Of a stretch of DNA of 64,000 bases, positions 11,481-23,450 are shown piece after piece. The position numbers and the translations under genes are program-made. Below the pieces are notes generated by a model. The model did not search any database, had not been told where the DNA came from, and saw only the letters and a program-made list of their open reading frames with translations. The DNA comes from Melieria omissa (Eukaryota; Arthropoda; Insecta; Diptera; Ulidiidae), in the NCBI GenBank assembly GCA_963971225.1, contig OZ020268.1, positions 36,047,848 through 36,111,847 of the forward strand, written 5' to 3'. The stretch's first letter is position 1, and each line of letters opens with the position of its first letter.

Positions 11481-14110
11481 CAAGCAAGTTAATGTCTCTT
11501 AAAAAATTGTGTTGTTCCAATTATTAAAATGTAGTTTCCAGTTGTTGTTGCTGCTGTCATAGCTGTTTTTACAACAAGTCCAATTCACTTTTGCATAGAA
11601 ATCCTTTCACTTTTGAATGTCCTTTCGCTGCTTGCAGCTGCTGAAGTTCGTGTCCTCCTCTTCACGGCTTCATGGCTAAAATTATTGCAGTGGTTTTTTG
11701 CTGTTTTGCATTGCCGCAAACTTCATGCAATCCACCGAGCGCTGTCCACTGCTGTCACACAAGTACCAGTGTTGCCTACAACTTAAGCCACAATTTATTT
11801 CAATTATTGTGCAATGCCGTTTCCAACACAAACACACTCACACGCACACACACACAAGTGAGCGAGCGGGCAGGTGTTGCAATTTACTGCACTGTCACTG
11901 CAATATTGCAATTGCAATGCAGTTGTCCATGGCGTTGCTGTTACTTTTGTTGTTTTTAATGTTGTTTCTGTTATTGTTGTTGTTGTTGTATAGCTTAGGG
12001 AATACACGCTACAGCAAGCATTGAGCTCCTTTTGAGTGCAACAACAGCTTTATATAGTACTTTTTGTTTTTGTTGTTGTTTTTGCTTGTGTTGTTTTTTT
12101 TTGTTGTCTATGTTTTTGTTTGTGTCAGTTGTGTGCATGTGCCATTCCCCTTTGGTTAATATTCTTTTGCTTTATTGCTATGCTGGTGCGCTGCTTTTGC
12201 TCGCTACATACTCAGATTGTTGTTGTTGTTGTTGTTGTTGTTAGTGTTTGCTAGGTTTTATTATATTTATGGTAACGAGCGTAGCGGCAGCGCCACCAGC
12301 ATTGCTCATATTTGTTGCCGCATTTGCGGTCGTTTGTGTTAGTGTTTGTGTTGTTGTTGTTATTGTTGTTATTGTCACTGCCGCTGCCGCCTGTCTGCAG
12401 TGACCCAGTAACACCGAAAATGCATTCTGCATAAATTCACCCCATACGACCCAAATTCATTGCGCCGCACACAAAGCGATTTTGCGACTGCAAAGCGCAC
12501 TGCCGGGCCAACTGTTAACGATGGCGCTGGAGTGTAAAAATTATTGTTGCTGAACTCTGGCGGATAGTCATAAAACGGCAGCAACCAACCAACATACACA
12601 CACATCAACCATACATAACTTGCATTTTGTATGTATTTATGTATGTGGATTTGTGCCCTGGCAAAATTTAATATAAAGTTCAAAAGTATTGATTTTTATC
12701 GCCCCCAAAAGTGCCAGCTTACACACACACACACAGAGACACATACAGGCGCACATAAATAAATGACAATCGCATTGCCGATACGGCACAATTCATTGGC
12801 CCGGGTTTAACATGATTTAAGTGGGCATTATTCGAATTTCTATAAATGAAATACAATAAATTAATGGCCATTGAATTTATGGAGAGCGGCAGTGGCAGTG
12901 AGACTAAAGCTCGAGGCCAGCACAATTAAAGCCATGCCAACCAAATGTGGGCCAATGATTATTATTATCATTATTTTTTCCCGTCTCACTATTTGCGCTG
13001 CGACTAATTGCGGCCCTCATGACATTTCTCACTTGGGATAGCAATTTCCTCTTCTATTCCACTATGGCTTTCGAAGATGTGCGTTTGGTCGGAGCTTCTG
13101 CTCGCGACTATTGATTTTTACAGCAACGCCAACGCAATGCCTTTACGCTCTGTTAACCAACAAAATAGCAGCCAATTTTGCACAATCAATTAAACACCAA
13201 TAATTAATTCAATTTCGGCTGGCTGCTTACTCCATTCAGAATGCGTCGCCTAAGCAACAGCAGCAGCATTGCGATCGCCTCCATGCGGCAACAACACCGA
13301 CACCGAAACCGGCAGCAGCATCATTTCGTCATTTGCGCCACGGCCAGACGGTCGGTCCGCCGAGTCAGTTGTGTAATTTTTCTGATAATTTCGGTCCTGG
13401 CCGGACAGCCAGGCAAGTAGCGGCGTGCATGCATAATGCGGCCGCACCGAGTCGTTGTTCCGGCCCTCGGCAGCTATGTAAATTTCGCCCATAATGCTGT
13501 AGTAAAATATAATGCGGCACTTACACGCTTCACTGAAGTGCCATGGCCTATTGTGTTTTTCGATGTGAAATTGAACATTGGACGACACTCGAGCGCAAAG
13601 CATCGTCTACTATCTGAAAGTGCGTGAAATAAACACTCGAAATGTGCGCTGCCCACGAGCAACGGCATTAGTGACTTGTTTTTATCCCATAACATTCTCA
13701 GACTTAACTGTGAAAGTTTTTTTATTTGTTAATAATTAGGAGGAATAGCAATTTGCAGAGAAATGAATTTGTAATGACCTCTGAAGATACAAATTTGTTT
13801 ACTATACTTAGAATAGCTTTAATAGCCAACTTTTGTAAAGTGCTTCAAGTTTGTAATTATTATGATAATTATTGTTTTGGGAAAAAATCGTTATTGCTTT
13901 AGAACCATACCTATATACGAGTATGTTCAACCCTTAACATTGGAAAACATAACTATTTAGCTTACAATTCCAGAACTATTGAACCTTTTGACTTAAGCCT
14001 TTCCGGAAATTTGTACGATATATCGTTAAATTTTGTATTTATAAGAAATTTTATTTGACAGCAAACTAACTTTTTATGAAAAATTTTTGTCATTTTTATT
14101 AAGTAAGCTG
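11481..14110. other. Unique non-coding host DNA
   Basis: Mixed-complexity DNA with (CA)n near 11826-11853, GTT runs (about 11975-11990, 12217-12242, 12350-12375), (CA)n at 12721-12735 and an ATT/ATC-rich stretch near 12958-12976. Open frames are poly-Cys/Leu or poly-Ser/Thr products of these repeats and occur on both strands. I found no splice-consistent coding block. From about 13700 it becomes AT-rich up to the (AAATA)n block. Confidence 0.5.
12217..12242. repeat. (TTG)n microsatellite
   Basis: An uninterrupted run of about eight TTG units. Read in-frame it gives spurious poly-Val or poly-Cys. Confidence 0.9.
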
Positions 14111-14990
14111 AAATAAAATAAAATCAAATAAAATAAAATAAAATAAAATAAAATAAAGTAAAATAAAATAAAATAAAATAAAATAAAATAAAATAAAATA
14201 AAATAAAATAAAACAAAACAAAACAAAATAAAATAAAATAAAATAAAATAAAATAAAATAAAATAAAATAAAATAAAATAAAATAAAATAAAATAAAATA
14301 AAATAAAATAAAATAAAATAAAATAAAATAAAATAAAATAAAATAAAATAAAATAAAATAAAATAAAATAAAATAAAATAAAATAAAATAAAATAAAATA
14401 AAATAAAATAAAATAAAATAAAATAAAATAAAATAAAATAAAATAAAATAAAATAAAATAAAATAAAATAAAATAAAATAAGATAAAATAAAATAAAGTA
14501 AAATGAAATGAAATGAAATGAAATAAAATAAAATAAAATAAAATAACATACAATACAATAAAATAAAATAAAATAAAATAAAATAAAATAAAATAAAATA
14601 AAATAAAATAAAATAAAATAAAATAAAATAAAATAAAATAAAATAAAATAAAATAAAATAAAATAAAATAAAATAAAATAAAATAAAATAAAATAAAATA
14701 AAATAAAATAAATTGAAATAAAATAAATTGAAATAAAATAAAATAAAATAAAATAAAATAAAATAAAATAAAATAAAATAAAATAAAATAAAATAAAATA
14801 AAATAAAATAAAATAAAGTAAAATGAAATGAAATAAAATAAATTGAAATAAAATAAAATAAAATAAAATAAAATAAAATAAAATAAAATAAAATAAAATA
14901 AAGTAAAATGAAATGAAATGAAATGAAATGAAATGAAATGAAATGAAATGAAATGAAATGAAATAAAATAAAATGAAATTAAATCAAACC
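14111..14990. repeat. (AAATA)n pentanucleotide block, about 880 bp
   Basis: Almost the whole interval is the pentamer AAATA. Variant patches are GAAAT (14500-14520, 14820-14832, 14905-14962), AAACA (14212-14226) and AATTG (14710-14730, 14840-14846). Variants cluster, as expected for local slippage and spread. Long open frames on the minus strand (FYFILFYFIL...) are artefacts of the five-base period, which has no stop in two frames. A second block of the complementary unit lies at 56511-56763. Confidence 0.95.
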
Positions 14991-15035
14991 AAAAAAAATA
15001 CATTTATTTTAACATGAGATTCACCAAATTCGTCC

Positions 15036-15260
15036 TTAACCCTTTCACGACTACTAGGATAATACGTCCCTGCAAGCTTTTAAGGCCCTTCAAAATAGTT
15101 ATTATTAATAATTATTCGAATTATATGTTTCGGATAAAAGGATGATTTCAGAATTTGTGAGTATGCAACATAATTTTGAGCTCCAATTTTCATAGCATGG
15201 GAACTTTTCTACCAAGAGTATTTTAGTTTTCAAAATTAAACTTCGTCCCGAAAGGGTTAA
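15036..15260. mobile_element. TTAA MITE, family A (piggyBac-type), copy 1
   Basis: A 225-bp element bounded by TTAA, the piggyBac target. The left end is ttaaccctttcacgactact and the right end is gtcccgaaagggttaa, whose complement is ttaaccctttcgggac. It shares internal landmarks (GGATAATACGTCC, GATGATTTCAGAAT, ATGTGAG/TTGTGAG) with the copy at 39940-40184. There is no coding capacity, so movement would depend on a piggyBac-like transposase elsewhere. Confidence 0.75.
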
Positions 15261-17402
15261 AGGTTTGTCGTAAATTTTTTTTTTCTAAAACGACGGTACT
15301 CTCTGAGCTCAAACGCAATTAAAAGACCCTTTTATCTTCTTAACTTTATTCCAAGAAAACTTTGCACGTTTTTGATTGTTTCGCCTTTTGCTGAAAACAG
15401 AATGATTTAAAAGAATTTTAATTTTGTATTTTTTTTCCTGGCAGAACCTCAGTTCCGTTTATAAACATAAGATGCGGTTCCTTGCATTCGTGGAGGCAAG
15501 AAGTTTAATATGCTTGCATTCACCCATATCTATCTGTCTAAATGCACACATACACACATACATATAAGTGAGGTAAAATACTTTCATCTTGTCAAATATG
15601 CTACATTATTAGTTGAGCACCGCACAGACATATGTCATTCTGTTTGCCGCAAGACGCGCTTCTCACCGCCAAAACAGCGCACTGGGTGTGTCCTTAAAGG
15701 GCTCCACACTTGGCACGTATCTATTGTGCTTGTTTTATGAAATTGTTTGCAATTTTGCATACAATCACATAGACAAGTCACTTCTATGCCCACCCATATC
15801 ACACACACACACACAGACAGACAGAAACACAATCCACCTGGCCAACGAGCTATACACACACACTCACACACAGCCATTGCACATTTGCACCGCTCAAGTA
15901 GCATTTGCAGCTACAATTGACAGAGTTTACATCAGCTGTGGAGTACCACCACCCAGATTTGGCTGTTGTTGCAATGCAGCCACAATAACTCTTCCCTGGC
16001 TCTCCCTGCAACAGCCGCCCACCGGCAAAACGGAAGTGAGCCTTTTGCCATTTGCTCCGTGTCAGGGCAGGCAGGGCGCACGTTGACCTCATTCGTGCGC
16101 GCTAACTCATGCCGTGCCGCCCCCACCCCACGCCCGCCGATGCCAAGTGCTCAGTCGCTCGTTTCATTGCTCCCTCTCAGCGGCGTCGTCGAGTGTTGTT
16201 GCTTGCTCGGTTGCCTATTTTAGTATCATATCACAGAGAATTAGGTTATATTGGCAACACTGATTTAAAACAATACCACCGCCGCCACCCACCACCACCC
16301 GTCGCTAGCTAGCTGGCTCGCCAGAACGCCACCAGCTGGCTCACCATCAGCCACCGCTGCGTGCATTCGTCAGCGGTGACGGCAGCGATGGCAGCGCCCG
16401 CGGGTGGCAATGTGGTAACGAGCGCTGCCGGTGCTCGCTCGCTGCCTGCTAGTTGCCGGTTGCTGTTTGCCGGTTCGTGGTTGATGCATTGTTGCTGTCG
16501 TTGGCATTGTTGTAATTGTAATTGTAGTTGCAGTTGTGTAGTTGCTGCCGTTATTACAGCTATGAAATAACGCCCGTAATGGGTATAACTAGGTTTATGG
16601 GTCGATTGGGTGCAATGAAAATCGTGTACGGATACGCGAAACAATTACGGAAAAAATGATTGCTGCAGCAGTGGTGGCGGTGTGCGGTGTGCGGTGCAAC
16701 CAATGGGGAAATGCAAAATACTGAACGCAAGTGGTGAGCGAAAAAAATGTGCAAAGAAGTGCAGCAGCGAACGAAATTAAAAGCAAAGAAATACAGACAA
16801 ACCGCGCAGTGTACGGCGCACTATGCGAATAACGATGACGGCACTAATCATGATGATGATCATTATTATGATAATGATGATGTTTATGCTGCTTGAATGT
16901 AGCGCTTCGAATGCGCTACTATTGACCGTGATTAGAGTTCTTTTTTGTTAATGGTGATTGCCTTTAACCGCGCACGCGGAGAATAAAATTTTAAGTAGAT
17001 TTTACACAAAATGGGGGAAAGAAAAATGAAATCGGTCTTGCAATTGAAATGCAAACGTGGCCTTCGTTCTTGTGACGAGAACTGATTTGATTCATTTGAT
17101 TAGTTAGAAATGCTGGGGAGTATCGCTGGACAATGAGATTTAGAGCTGAATTTGTCACTGGCTGACTGACTGAAAACTGGTAAGCAGCGACTCTAAGAAG
17201 AATAGTTAACTCAACATTGTAATAGTAAAATTTGCACTAAATCTGTAAGCAGATTCCTTAATCGATTCCAAATAAGATAGGCGATCTAAATTTGTAATGT
17301 TTTTAAATTCAATTTTGTCAAATTTGCTAACCAAAAGCTTTTTAGAAAGCAGAAATATTGAAATTTTTGACTGTTAAAATTGTCTTCAATACTAACACTA
17401 AC
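15261..17402. other. Unique non-coding host DNA
   Basis: It contains CA runs (15550-15562, 15799-15817, 15855-15871), a relatively GC-rich stretch at about 15950-16500, short GTT/TTG runs near 16490-16550 and an ATG/ATT-rich stretch near 16846-16886. Frames open here overlap on both strands and show no recognisable domain. The GC-rich part could be regulatory, but no motif is strong enough to call. Confidence 0.45.
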
Positions 17403-17795
17403 ATGGCAGGCCTCAATAGTCCAGCGGGTAGCGCGCTGGCTTCTCATGCCAAAGGCCCTTGGTTCGATTCCTGGCTCGGGCTGGTGAAAGACTTGTCTAC
17501 CTCTATCGCTATTACAAGAATCGCACAAGTGCGCTCTTGGCAGGCAATGGCAAAACCTCCAAGTGTGAACGAAAAACTGCCAATCGCCGTTCGGATTCGG
17601 CGTTAAACTGTAGGTCCCCTCCCTCCCTTTCCCCATTCGCTTGAAATGTGTGCTGTAACATATGTTGGCAAAACAGTGTTGCATATACAGTTCAAAAACG
17701 GGTGAAATATGTGGTATCACAATGGGCCTTTCAGGTCTCCGAGTATGTCTCTTAAAGAGGCAGCCACCGCAACCTAACCTAACGTAACACTAACA
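17403..17795 (+). mobile_element. tRNA-derived SINE
   Basis: The head resembles a tRNA gene: an A-box-like tagtccagcgggtagcgcg (about 17418-17436) and a good B box GGTTCGATTCC (17461-17471), the two internal RNA polymerase III promoter elements. A non-tRNA body follows to about 17650, then gtggtatcacaatgggcc (17711-17728) and an AACCTAACCTAAC end near 17775. The acceptor stem does not fold properly and the anticodon loop is odd, so this is not a working tRNA. The gtggYatcacaatgggcc tail segment recurs near 23401. A minus-strand frame through it (GIEPRAFGMRSQRA...) is a known kind of spurious translation. Confidence 0.65.
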
Positions 17796-18582
17796 TACAA
17801 ACACATAGATATTCTTGGATGTGCCGAAAAAAATCTACTTTTAAAAAGAGAAACCAATGTGCATGGTTCGAGTATTGCTATATAAAGTTTTTGGTTCCCA
17901 TTTGATGGTTGGTTCTAAGGAAAAGGTGCATCAATGTCTGCCACTAATCAGGAAAAGACTAAATTTAAGCTCTAATTTTAAGCTCTACGTTTCTTTCTAG
18001 CCATATCGAGCCTTACATACTTTTATACTTTAATACCCTTCGTTAGTCAAATGAATGACATTTGTCAGCCATGGGTTCAAAATTCTTAATAAACGCTAAA
18101 CGAACATATAAATAATATCAATAAATGTTAGTACTGTTTCATTACAATTCGCGTTAACTATCTTTAAACAAAAGTCAAACTAATGTCAGTACAGTCTTAT
18201 GTCACCTAAACTCGTTAAGATGTTCACTTGACTAACGCACAGTTAAATATTTAAGGATTAAACGTCGTTCAATCGTCGACTCACTGTGATATCGCAATAA
18301 ACCGTTGTTCATGTGAGAAAATCATAAAACATAGTGAAAGTCTAATCATTAACGCAAGTAATTGAAATAGTTGCACATCAAGTGATTTTTTAAGAATGCC
18401 CATGGATTCTGCTGGGACAACTTCTGTATAGGTAGAGAAACTAAGCGAAATAAAGTTACCTTCGATGGTCCTAGTACCATTTATAAGTCACAAGGTTTTG
18501 TATTTGTCCAAGCAAAGCAAATCCTCCCAAACTCAAGATCTTTACTCACTTTATGATACTCTCTAATAACCCTTTAGCCCCT
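17796..18582. other. Non-coding; possible small inverted-repeat element
   Basis: CGTTAGTCAAATGAA at 18041-18055 faces TTCACTTGACTAACG at about 18223-18237, an inverted pair with one mismatch, spanning about 197 bp. No clear target duplication was found. The rest is AT-rich and unrecognised. Confidence 0.3.
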
Positions 18583-19023
18583 TTAACCCTTTCAGTATTT
18601 TGTTTCCATATGGAAACTTGCTACTTTGTGGACTCTGAACCTCCTATGGCTTCAAAAATAAATGTTTCTATTAATTCTTAAAATAGTTTGAAGTTTTAGG
18701 TATAATACAAAATCTGTAAACTGAATATTTAAGTTTACAAAAGATAAGTAAACACATTTTTAATGTTAAGAAATAGAAAGAAGAAATAGACAAAAAAAAA
18801 AAAAAATTAATTTGACTTTTTACTTCAAATGAGAAAAATTTTTGAAATAATTTTAGCTAAGAAATATTCGGTTTTTAATTATTTGTAACGATTTTTACAG
18901 GGTTCCGTAATAAAAATTTGAAAAATTGTTATGGAATGTTTTTGATATAACTACTCAATGGACTAAATCTATAAATTTAAAAGTTTAACTTTTTGCAGTT
19001 AAAACCTGTAATAAAAGGGTTAA
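18583..19023. mobile_element. TTAA MITE, family B
   Basis: A 441-bp interval bounded by TTAA on both sides: left ttaaccctttcagtattttg, right aataaaagggttaa. The inverted ends share TTAACCCTTT and then diverge. The interior is AT-rich and unlike family A. It is probably a second piggyBac-type non-autonomous family. The short terminal match keeps confidence moderate. Confidence 0.5.
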
Positions 19024-19084
19024 GTTTGGATCAAGTCAATAGATTCAAAATATCACGTTTTTCTTAACATTTGTTGATTATTAT

Positions 19085-19600
19085 GAAGAATACTTGTCCA
19101 ATTATTATTTATTTAAATACCTTCAGCATTTGAAATAAATAGTTCCATTAATTCATGTTTCCCCATATAAACTGTAAACCAATTGTTGACCCTGTCAGAT
19201 TTTGTTAAAAAAAAATTGTTTTCGAAATATTTTTTATTTCCAGTTTTCCCTCATACAAACTTTAACTCATTGCTGATTCTCGGTTTAAATTTTTCGAAAA
19301 ATCTAAAAATTCTTGTTGAATTATTTTGGATTTGAACACTTTGATAAAGGTTGAGGTCAATAGGTCGTTCAAGCTAAGGTCTCACGATTACCGCAAGTGC
19401 GCCGATCATAGCCCGATCTGGTCGGGGACCTTACCTTAACACTTCCACCTATGTTTTGCCCTTTTTGAAAAGGGCATTTCGAAAAATCCCTTCTTAGCGG
19501 AGATTCACTTTTCAAAATGCACCTACAGTCTTAATTTCATGTCGGTAACTTCTACGCATTGGACTAGACGATGATGAATCGGTCAGTCAGTCAGGGCAAA
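19085..19600 (-). repeat. Family R copy 2 (minus strand)
   Basis: Its reverse complement starts with the TGACTGACTGA head then gattcatcatcgtctag. It carries tgaatctccgctaagaaggg, which matches the same position of copy 1 at about 7133-7155, and then AGGGCAAAACAT. Further along, the AAACTTGG-like and GTCAACAAT-like module pieces recur (about 19140-19280). No protein is encoded. Confidence 0.6.
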
Positions 19601-19896
19601 GAGTTCTATATTAAGCTTTGGAACTATAGGTCCACAGTATTGTTGCTGGTTCGTGCCCGTACGAGCTCTACACTTGATACTTATTCAAAATGGACTAATG
19701 GCAATACAAGTTTCTCTGTGGGTCAAATTTGGCCAACCATAAACTTTCGACGTTCTAAACAATTTCTCTCACTAAATAGGAAACTGATCTAATAAGCGCC
19801 CACGCAAGAAGGTTGGGCTGTTGTACTGGGCTGCATATAAAGACTCAGATACATAAAACAGGGCCGCGTATTAATGCGACGCACTGCACTAATCGC

Positions 19897-19941
19897 TAGC
19901 GCTAATCAGCCCAGCGCTAATCAGCCTAGCGCTAATCAAAC
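19897..19941. repeat. 15-bp tandem repeat, three copies
   Basis: Units are tagcgctaatcagcc, cagcgctaatcagcc and tagcgctaatcaaac, directly adjacent. The AGCGCT core is itself palindromic. Confidence 0.9.
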
Positions 19942-20468
19942 TAGACTTGTTCAGCAGTGATCGAGTGAGCGCTAGCTAGTGCTCGTATTCACACTCGGCA
20001 GCCAACATGGTTGTTGTTGTTGTCATGCTGAGCCACCCACGCTGGCGAACGTGAGCGCAGAACTTTCGCGCTTCACTTGCGCATTCTCTTTTGCTGTGCG
20101 TTTGTACTGCGCTAGCGCGGCGCTCTTAAATCGAATCTGAGTATCCAGCAGATAGTGGGGTGTGGCGGTGGTAGTGCACTTCGGCCGCGCTGCACTTTAT
20201 GACCTTGCGCGAAGTGTTGGTAGGATGCATTTCGGCTGCCGGCACTTGCTATTCCAAGCATGTTGTTGTTGTGTCGTGCAGCTGGTGAAGTCTTTGCCGT
20301 GCTGGCTGCTGCATTCCACCAACCACGTAAAGGTCACCCCATGCACCAAATTTTGTCGCATTTCTGCAAAGAAGTGGGGTGATCTGCTGGAATTTGGAAG
20401 ATCAGGCGATTATGCACTGTTGCGGCAAAATTTGCCTTTATAAGCGGCCGCCGGAGTAAGATCGAGGA

Positions 20469-20560
20469 AGTCGTTGGGCAGTCGTTAAAGAGGAGTCGTT
20501 ACGCATAACTCGGTTGATGAGTCGGGAAGTCGTTGGCAAGTCGTTGAGAAGTCGATGAGG
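20469..20560. repeat. AGTCGTT-rich direct repeats
   Basis: About seven AGTCG(T/G/A)-type units occur in 90 bp with spacers of a few bases, for example agtcgttggg, agtcgttaaa and agtcgttggc. It lies just downstream of the TATA-like sequence at 20437. Confidence 0.75.
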
Positions 20561-21240
20561 AGGAATAAGCCGGAGGAGTTTGGTGCGGAGAGTCGGTCAG
20601 AGCGTGATAGTGGCGGTTCGACTGTGGCCTTTGAAGTTGGCTTGTGAAACGTGCGCGCGGTCCAATGGTGGCATAGACTTTGTGTAACAGGAAAAAAAGT
20701 GGTAAAGTGCGTGGACCTAGTGGCTAAGACCATGGCCTAATTGGGAACAAATAATTATCTACTGCCAAGTGCGTGTGAACGTTTTGTTGATTTAAAAAAA
20801 AAAAAAACGCGCAAGGCAAACTTTTTAAAACAAATGTGGTTCCTGTACTAAAACTATTTTGAAGTACGGCACTAAAAATTTAAAATGCCAAAACTAACCA
20901 AAAATTCCGCCTTTGTTCAGACCGCAAAAAAATGACAATGTTTAAAAAGGGGAAAAACTACTATTAATCGTGTGCTAAAACTAAATAATTGTGCTATCTA
21001 TACCTGAATAAAGGTACGCCAAATTACTACTTTAAAGTATGCAGAAGGAGAAAAACAAAATAAACTAGGTGTGAAAAGTCGAAACGAAATTGAGTGCTTA
21101 AAAGGAATATTGCTGCTGCCCGGAAATACTGCCGAGAATGCCGAGAATGAGGGTTACCAGTCATCGTTGGAGTCTCTACAAGCTGCGAGAATCATACCAG
21201 GATGTTCAAGGAGCGTTCAAAGTTGTTGATTTTTTTTTAA

Positions 21241-22430
21241 TATAAAAACTAATTAAAATTTTTAAAATATGTGCGTCATATTTCTTCTTTTCCTACATCT
21301 ATTTGGGGAATAAAAATGGGGAAAAAGTATTAATAATCTTATCAAAAAAAAAAAAAAAAAAAAATATTAATATAAAATTTGGGTTATCTAGTTAAAACAA
21401 ACAAAAAAATATGGAAATTATTGCTAAAATAGTATTTTGTTTGTTAATATTTTATTCTTAAGTTTTTTTTGCTAGTTAAAAATTAAAACTATAAAAGGCT
21501 AGCTAGAAAAAAGGAATTTTTTTCCAATATGAAATTACGCTAAAAAAAAAAAAAAAAAAAAAAACAAAAAAAAAAACAATAATTTTGTTTTCAAAAGACT
21601 AACAAAATATACCAGGATTTTAAACGCGGAAGAATAAATACAAGAAAGTAAAATTAGGTAAAAGTGAAGAAAAAAATAATAATGATAATAATCTAAATAA
21701 AATTGGTTACATCGGGAAAAAGAAAACCGCACTTACACCTATGACTAATTTTCTTTCCACAAAACCCTATCTAGCACAACAAGTTCCAGGAAACCGCGCA
21801 TCATGTCGCTGGGCCCAACGCATCGATGGAGCGAGTAAAACCGTGAGTGAACCAATAAAACTTTAATATATTTTTATTTATATATATGGGTTTTCGTGCG
21901 GTTATTTGAAAAAAAGAAAGAAAAGAAACAAAAAAGGGGATAATGTCTAAGAAAAAAAATAAAAATAAAATTTGCGAAAAATTCTGAAAATTAGTTAAAA
22001 TAAGAAAAAAAAATTTGGAGAAATAAAAAGAATTTTTTTTATTTTAAAAGTATGATTGGAAAATTTATTAAATTGTAAGGAAAAAGTTGAGACAGAAGAA
22101 GTACAGTTTTATTCGATTTTGAAATTAATTTTTTTTTTGTCGCTGAAATTTTGGTAATTCTTTTTATTTTTTTATTATGTTTTAAATATATTAAAAGTTT
22201 TAAAAAGAAATGTTATGTTCTAAACAACAGTGAAATAATTTCTTTATCTTTTAGTTGTTGCTATTTTTTTTATATAAATTTAACAACTTAACTATGCCTA
22301 AATTTACAAATATTATTTGATTATGGAAAAAATAGTTTGGAAATTAGATTAAGAATTTCGAATTGTATTAGATTAAGATTATGGAATAAAAATTGTTATA
22401 ATGATTGTTTAAGAAAAGAAAATGTTGGGT
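21241..22430. other. AT-rich non-coding DNA
   Basis: Very AT-rich, with A homopolymers (about 21344-21363, 21543-21563). A mixed-complexity island lies at about 21710-21860. No gene or terminal repeats were recognised. Confidence 0.4.
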
Positions 22431-23390
22431 CTGTCACTGAAGTGGGGTAAGGAGGGTTAATTTTCCATTGGGTTTCCAAGTTCCATCATAGGAAACAAAG
22501 GTAGGGCGGGTTTAGAGCATCCCATTCAATGAGGCGATGCTGAGGAATCGGAACAACAGCAGCAATGGTACTTGCTACCATGTCCGTCCGCTATGTCAGG
22601 AGTTAAAGCGTGTGCATAAAAATAATTGTATGTTAGTGTATGTGTGTATGTATCTTTTGTTAGGATTTTCCGGTTGTAGGCTGCTAGGTCGTCGTTGCGG
22701 TGTTTGCTGATGTAGATCCAAATGGCTGTAGGTGAGGCGGTATGGCTACGGAGCGGACTTGTTGGAGTGGAACCCACGCCAGCTGAAGCTACGGGATAAC
22801 CAAAGCCAGATGCACGCGTCCCACAAAACCGCTGGCCCCGTAGTCATACTCGTGCTCACCGATCGAATGTAGGGTGCCGGCATACATGCAACAGGAGGAC
22901 GACTAGCGGTGACCTGCCACAAGAACTGAGGAGGTGCAGCGGCAGCAGAAACAAAAGGTCGGAACCCAACACCTATGTACCTAGGACCGAACTTAGCGCT
23001 CAACGTGAAGCCAGATGTACATACCGATCTGCATATAACAAAAGGTGGCGCCGACGTGTGGTCGCTACCAAAGTGGGGCATGCCGTATGATCGACCGACC
23101 GCACGCATACACATACCAGAAAATCGCTACCAACGTGGGGCATGCCACATAGGATCGACACACGCATACACATAACACTGTTTTTAAAAGATTTCTGTCG
23201 CAGCTATGTGGACGAGGAAGAAAATACATTGCACCTTCTAGGCACTTCTTCTGCGTTATTCAGAAAAAGTATGAACTAATTAGGTAAATTATTCTTGCAT
23301 AGTCTAGGAAACTTAGCCGATAAGACTATTCCCTGTCTACTAAGCTTAGTAAAAAGCTCAAGCTGGTTCAATGAGTGAGTGGTCTTGTGT
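22431..23390. other. Non-coding; contains a 2-copy ~58-bp tandem duplication
   Basis: Unrecognised sequence of mixed composition. At about 23062-23176 two adjacent units share tcgctaccaa(a/c)gtggggcatgcc and then cgcacgcatacacata, giving a diverged direct repeat of about 58 bp. Open frames crossing it show no known domain. Confidence 0.4.
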
Positions 23391-23450
23391 TCGACTACAT
23401 GTGGCATCACAATGGGCCCTTATGGTATAAGTGGGCTTCGTTCGTTTCAT
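23391..23450 (+). repeat. SINE-tail-like fragment
   Basis: gtggcatcacaatgggccct (about 23401-23420) matches the 3' part of the SINE at 17711-17728 (gtggtatcacaatgggcc). Only this short part is shared. Confidence 0.4.

Larger units (their letters stand above)
19790..21240 (+). mobile_element. Possible LTR / leader of an LTR retrotransposon
   Basis: Several LTR-like signs occur in order: a G+C-rich region, a TATA-like TTTATAA (20437-20443), and a downstream AATAAA (21007-21012). A TGGTGGCATAGAC stretch near 20664 is weakly like a tRNA-primed binding site. It also has three exact-period 15-bp repeats (19897-19941) and a run of AGTCGTT repeats (20469-20560). No gag, protease or RT was found next to it and no second LTR copy is in the window. 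It could instead be a unique regulatory region or another repeat class. Confidence 0.3.

Noticed and set aside
14074..15003. 309-codon minus-strand open frame (FYFILFYFIL repeats)
   Set aside because: Pure translation of the (AAATA)n block; a five-base repeat without stops gives long meaningless frames. The same applies to 56456-56773.
17403..17480. Functional tRNA gene
   Set aside because: A and B boxes are present, but acceptor stem pairing and a normal anticodon loop are not, and a SINE body follows.
17286..17720. 144-codon minus-strand frame
   Set aside because: It is the antisense translation of the tRNA-derived SINE and flanks; the GIEPRAFGMRSQRA-like part is the complement of the tRNA-like head.
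17770..17790. Telomere-type (CCTAA)n / (TTAGG)n repeats, also near 26740-26785
   Set aside because: Only two or three imperfect units occur, and flies lack this telomere repeat; more likely part of SINE or other repeat ends.
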